NCBI GenBank assembly: GCA_964482325.1
Contig: CAYZXD010000007.1
Span: 1 to 64,000 of the forward strand
DNA: 64,000 nt
Reading direction: 5' to 3'
From: CAYZJV01 sp964482325
GTDB lineage: Bacteria > Spirochaetota > Spirochaetia > Sphaerochaetales > Sphaerochaetaceae
Shown here one piece after another: positions 60,560 through 64,000 of this stretch; positions within the stretch are counted from its first letter, which is position 1; each line of letters starts with the position of its first letter. The notes beneath the pieces were generated by a model. It did no database searches. It had not been told where the DNA came from and worked only from the letters and a program-made list of their open reading frames with translations. The position numbers and the translations under genes were made by a program.

Positions 60560-61736
60560 AATGATTTACTACCTGGTGAGCAAACTCAGGATCATTGATA
60601 TGGTACGGTGATGATATCACCTGATGATCATCAGTGATCTGCATGGTTTTTTTGATTGCTTCAAATAGTGCAGCATCTGCTTCTGGATCATAAAAGGGCT
60701 GTCCCGGAGCATCAAGCTGTGAGAGTCCTCCTGTTGGAAGAATAATGCGAACCGGCCCTTTCATTGCATTTATCCGTTGAGCAAACCACGTTCCTGATTC
60801 ATAACACTCCTCAGCGGTGGTCCTCACCAGGGTAATATTCGCATTATGTCGGTGTGAAAGCCGAGTACGATATGCCGGAGGGACCTGATCGGGCGAACCA
60901 AAGGTGATCATATCGAAGGCTCCGACCGAAGCGACGTACGGAATGCCGGTCCGTATCATGGCACCCAGGCGATCTTTTCCTGCACTCATCAGACCCCCAT
61001 ATAAATAATCGACTATTTCCGTGGTGGTCAAATCGATTATTGATGTGATCAAGCCCGATTCAATCAGTTTCTCCAACGACTGCCCGCCACGACCGGTGGC
61101 ATGAAAAACCAGAACATCATATGCATCTCGCAGCTGACGCTGAATAGCAGTAACTCCGGGTGTAGTAACTCCATACATAGTCATCCCGAGTAGCGGTTTG
61201 TCCTGTGAAACCTGTTCAACCGGTGTACGGACCATGCCTGCAATGGCGTGAGCCGCATTACCCAGGATTACCCGGGAGATTGGGTTGATACCGGCAACAT
61301 CGGTCACTGAATACATCATCGTGATATCGTTAGGTCCTACATACCCACCGACATCACCACTGGCCATGGTGGAGACCATCAGTTTTGGTACCCCGATAGG
61401 CAGCTCCCGCATTGCTGCAGTAATAATTGCCGTATTTCCCGACCCGCCGATTCCAATAACACCCCCGAGATCATCCTGCGATCGGAGGAATGCACTGAGC
61501 GCTTCTCCCATCAGCATTCCGGAAAGACCTCTGTCAGCATCATTTGCAATAAAATCCGGCGTTGTCGGATGAAATGCTGCCACTTCTGTGTTCAGTATAT
61601 CTGCGGTGTGCTGATGTAGCCTGAGCGAAATATCGGTAATGACAGCCGGCACTCCCGCCTTATGTACTTCCTGTGATACATACACAAGATCTTCTGATTT
61701 GGTATCACTTGTTCCTATAACATACACGCGATTCAT
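60537..61736 (-). CDS. Tm-1-like ATP-binding protein (UPF0261)
   Basis: 399 residues. The N-terminus VYVIGTSDTKSEDLVYVSQEV and GVIGIGGSGNTAIITAAMRELPIGVPKLMVSTMASGDVGGYVG, plus the second domain with VFHATGRGGQSLEKLIESGL, match the UPF0261/Tm-1-like family. Some are NAD/ATP-binding and act in sugar-acid catabolism clusters; the role is unproven. AAGGAGTCAGT precedes the ATG. Confidence 0.83.
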   Translation of the reverse strand: MNRVYVIGTSDTKSEDLVYVSQEVHKAGVPAVITDISLRLHQHTADILNTEVAAFHPTTPDFIANDADRGLSGMLMGEALSAFLRSQDDLGGVIGIGGSGNTAIITAAMRELPIGVPKLMVSTMASGDVGGYVGPNDITMMYSVTDVAGINPISRVILGNAAHAIAGMVRTPVEQVSQDKPLLGMTMYGVTTPGVTAIQRQLRDAYDVLVFHATGRGGQSLEKLIESGLITSIIDLTTTEIVDYLYGGLMSAGKDRLGAMIRTGIPYVASVGAFDMITFGSPDQVPPAYRTRLSHRHNANITLVRTTAEECYESGTWFAQRINAMKGPVRIILPTGGLSQLDAPGQPFYDPEADAALFEAIKKTMQITDDHQVISSPYHINDPEFAHQVVNHFNQLHQM

Positions 61737-61794
61737 ACTGACTCCTTCATCTCTTTCAGCATAGCGGAATCACGAGATAAATTGCCAGAGGTTT

Positions 61795-61824
61795 TTCACA
61801 TGAATCGCCACGTAGGTGTATACT
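61795..61824 (+). promoter_or_regulatory. Promoter of the PEP-utilising protein gene
   Basis: TTCACA (61795-61800), 18-nt spacer, TATACT (61819-61824). It predicts a leader of about 125 nt before the gene at 61958. Confidence 0.5.
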
Positions 61825-61957
61825 GGATGGAGAATTTCGCTTCGATGATTGATTCTCAATCTGCGAGGGATTCTCTGAAAATTATCCTTGACAGATTCGA
61901 CGAACTGGCTGACAATGTATCTAACTATCGATAATCGAGATTCTATAAGGAGGGCTT

Positions 61958-63640
61958 ATGGATAATTCAAAAGTACTCGCCCAATTTTTAGGTGACGAGA
62001 GTTTTCCCGTAGAGTGGAAAGATGAAAAAGAGAAGGGTCTCTTCTGGTGGTTTGATGATAACCACTGTCCGTTTCCCATTTCACCAATGTATTTCAGCCT
62101 CGACGGTTGGTGGGGTCCGACATGTGAATATCTGTTCCGCCGATTCGACATTCCATCAGGTGTAACCTGGGAAGCGAAGCGGGTAAATGGATATGTCTAC
62201 ACAGCCATTGAGAGCAGAGACGCGAAAGATGCCGAGGAGTCAGGCAAGTACTATGGTTGGATCATGCCTACCTATGCTGAAAACTTCCTCGACTGGTGGG
62301 AAAATCGGTATCTCCCCGAGACACTGAATAACTTTAAGTATGTGGACACCTTTGATGCTGAAAATGCGACCATTCAGGAATTGATGATCCATCTCGAAGA
62401 GATGATCGATATTCAGGAACGTCACTTCAGACTGCACTGGGTGCTCAACTGGGCACAGTTTACTGCATCCATGACATTCAATGGAGTGGTTAATTCTCTG
62501 ATTGGTAATGTTGATCAGGACCTTCTTGGAAAGGTCAACGTTTCCCGTAAAGACCGAAACTGGGACAGCCTCAAGGCTCTGTGGCAGCTGAAAGAAGAAA
62601 TCCGAAAGGATAGTGATCTGAATAAAATCTTCAAAGATAATGAAGATCCTTCAGATATTGAAGCTGCACTTCAGAAGAGCGAAAAGGGCAAGTCTTTCCT
62701 CAATGATGTATTCGAATATGCCAAGGAATTCGGTTACAAGGCTGTTTACACGCATGAATATGTATTCCCTCTCTACGTTGAAGATCAGAAACCTATTCTT
62801 GAACAGCTGAGAAGTTATCTTATTTCCAACTTCGACTACAACGAAGTCTATGACAAGTGTATTGCTGAACAGGATCGTGCTATCGCATACCTGCGTGATC
62901 AGATCAAGGATAGAACGGAAGAAGAGAAGAAAGAATTTGAGCACGCTCTGGCGCTCAACCTTTCCATGCTTCCGCTTACTCCTGACCACCACTTCTATTT
63001 CGACCAGGGTACCTACGCTCGCATGCGTATCGTACTGCTTCGCGTTGCTCGCAAGATGGTTGAGATGGGTCTTCTTGATGATCCTGAAGACATCATGTAC
63101 CTTGAGTACGAGCAACTCCGCCGCTACGTAGCTGATCCTGAAAACTATGCTGGCCGGAAGATTATTGCTGATGCTAAGGCTTATAATGAAAAGGCAAAGC
63201 AGATCACTCCGAGAGACTGGGTTGGAACTGTTACTCAGCAGAATATGTACGAGGAACCGTACCACACTCTCTGGGGATATCCTGAGAAGTTCGAACGTGA
63301 ATCACAGGCAAAGGTGAAGGGCGAAGTTCAGGGTCTTCCTGCTTCTCCTGGTGTTGTTGAAGGTATTGCCCGCGTGGTTAAGAGCCCTGCGGAGTTCAAC
63401 GAAGTAAAACAGGGCGATATCATGGTTTGTATCATGACCAACCCCGCATGGGTCGTTGTATTCTCCAAAATTGCCGGTATTGTTACCGATAGTGGTGGTG
63501 TTCTTTCTCACTCAGCAGTTGTTGCTCGTGAATTCATGATGCCAGCTGTTGTGGGAACCGGTACTGCAACCCGTGAAATCAAGAGCGGTGATAAGATTCG
63601 TGTTGATGGAGACAAGGGCGTAGTAACCATTCTTGCCTAA
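61958..63640 (+). CDS. PEP-utilising mobile-domain protein without ATP-grasp half
   Basis: 560 residues. A helical region of about 450 residues (rich in Trp and Lys near the start: FWWFDDNHCPFPISPMYFS) is followed by the PEP-utilising phosphohistidine domain: MTNPAWVVVFSKIAGIVTDSGGVLSHSAVVAREF with His 518, PAVVGTGTAT and GDKIRVDGDKGVVTI. There is no ATP-grasp nucleotide domain and no PEP TIM barrel, as in the central subunit of phenylphosphate synthase or antibiotic phosphotransferases. GGAGGG precedes the ATG and codon use looks highly expressed. Confidence 0.75.
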   Translation: MDNSKVLAQFLGDESFPVEWKDEKEKGLFWWFDDNHCPFPISPMYFSLDGWWGPTCEYLFRRFDIPSGVTWEAKRVNGYVYTAIESRDAKDAEESGKYYGWIMPTYAENFLDWWENRYLPETLNNFKYVDTFDAENATIQELMIHLEEMIDIQERHFRLHWVLNWAQFTASMTFNGVVNSLIGNVDQDLLGKVNVSRKDRNWDSLKALWQLKEEIRKDSDLNKIFKDNEDPSDIEAALQKSEKGKSFLNDVFEYAKEFGYKAVYTHEYVFPLYVEDQKPILEQLRSYLISNFDYNEVYDKCIAEQDRAIAYLRDQIKDRTEEEKKEFEHALALNLSMLPLTPDHHFYFDQGTYARMRIVLLRVARKMVEMGLLDDPEDIMYLEYEQLRRYVADPENYAGRKIIADAKAYNEKAKQITPRDWVGTVTQQNMYEEPYHTLWGYPEKFERESQAKVKGEVQGLPASPGVVEGIARVVKSPAEFNEVKQGDIMVCIMTNPAWVVVFSKIAGIVTDSGGVLSHSAVVAREFMMPAVVGTGTATREIKSGDKIRVDGDKGVVTILA

Positions 63641-63680
63641 TTATTGATCAATACGTGTGATTGTATAACGTAATGTAATT

Positions 63681-63712
63681 GATGGTGCTGCCGACAGGTA
63701 GCACCATCGCTT
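63681..63712 (+). terminator. Stem-loop after the PEP-utilising protein gene
   Basis: GATGGTGCTGCC pairs with GGTAGCACCATC (12 bp, one G-T pair) around GACA at 63681-63708, with a short T stretch after GC. It lies 40 nt past the stop. Confidence 0.65.
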
Positions 63713-63788
63713 TGTAAAGGTGAACGAATCGAGCTGACTGGAACAATATGAATTAATGCGGTACGGTCATGCTATGAATGGAGAAAAG

Positions 63789-64000
63789 ATGAAGAATCCT
63801 CGTGCTATTTCTTTTGGTATGCCGACCCCTATGGAATGTAAAACCTATGATGATCTGATCCGATTCTGTAAGGATACTGGGTATGATTTTATTGAATTGA
63901 ACACGAACTTTCCGCAGTATACCCTTCCCGTACTGCTACAACATGATGTATTGAATCGTCTGGAAGGGGAGGGGCTTGGATATTCTTTCCATTTACCTGA
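63789..64000 (+). CDS. Sugar-phosphate isomerase/epimerase-like TIM barrel, N-terminus (partial)
   Basis: The frame opens MKNPRAISFGMPTPMECKTYDDLIRF and runs through YDFIELNTNFPQY to the window end (70 codons visible). The pattern fits the xylose-isomerase-like TIM-barrel family. GGAG at 63780-63783 precedes ATG 63789; an in-frame ATG at 63774 is an alternative. The rest lies outside the window. Confidence 0.6.
   Translation, partial: MKNPRAISFGMPTPMECKTYDDLIRFCKDTGYDFIELNTNFPQYTLPVLLQHDVLNRLEGEGLGYSFHLP

Noticed and set aside
1..64000. tRNA genes, CRISPR arrays, insertion sequences, prophage
   Set aside because: None seen on reading either strand; no repeated spaced units, transposase frames or tRNA T-arm patterns in intergenic regions.

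Overview
This 64 kb window reads as a chromosomal segment of a spirochaete (Spirochaetota, probably the Spirochaetales/Treponema side). The reasons are the order of the housekeeping blocks (rpsM-rpsK-rpsD-rpoA-rplQ; grpE-dnaK-dnaJ; rpsT-hup-lnt-cinA-rho-rpmE, which I recall from Treponema), a large SpiroCoCo-like coiled-coil protein, TlyA, and diderm features (Lnt, signal-peptide barrel-like proteins). Base composition is moderate and fairly even. No tRNA, rRNA, CRISPR array, insertion sequence or prophage was seen. A 100-N scaffold gap lies at 11692-11791.

Layout. 1-2600: end of the alpha ribosomal-protein operon, closed by a terminator. 2.7-11.6 kb: rny, ymdB, tlyA, a convergent GerMN-domain gene, ptsI, der, a HAD phosphatase and the coiled-coil gene. 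11.6-12 kb: the gap, flanked by an exact 55-bp duplication. 12-18.3 kb: pyrG, the Hsp70 genes and an RlmB-type methyltransferase. 18.2-21.4 kb (minus strand): a divergent PurD-like protein, a tRNA dihydrouridine synthase and TatD. 21.5-28.6 kb: RicT/PSP1, rpsT, HU, lnt, cinA, rho, rpmE. 28.6-32.8 kb: a degenerate galactokinase homologue overlapping surE and a Cys-cluster gene, then nifS-nifU. 32.8-40.5 kb: an accessory block of two divergent transcription units. Leftward runs a SCP2-like protein, two metal-ligand-deficient iron-ADH homologues and a TGS/uridine-kinase protein; rightward runs a tungsten-type aldehyde oxidoreductase homologue and a secreted protein. 40.5-45.5 kb: a YfcE phosphodiesterase, a lipase-like hydrolase, YihY and three poorly characterised genes. 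45.5-48.6 kb: znuA-znuC-znuB-zur. 48.6-51.8 kb: a P-type ATPase and a secreted partner. 52-56 kb: ArsR regulator, CoA-disulfide-reductase-like flavoenzyme, radical SAM, OsmC and DUF89 proteins. 56.2-59.9 kb: xdhA-xdhB-xdhC, very like the E. coli xanthine dehydrogenase. 60-64 kb: C_GCAxxG_C_C protein, Tm-1-like protein, a PEP-utilising mobile-domain protein without an ATP-grasp half, and the start of a TIM-barrel isomerase.

The most interesting signals are: the accessory aldehyde block with catalytically altered ADH paralogues and back-to-back promoters; an arsR gene that seems to start at ATT; two pseudoenzyme candidates (GalK-like and PurD-like); two predicted leaderless or near-leaderless genes (ptsI, yfcE); a Fur-type 7-1-7 palindrome over the znuA -35 box; an inverted repeat inside the nifS promoter spacer; and the duplicated contig ends at the gap. 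All functional statements are from reading the sequence and remembered family motifs; no search was run.
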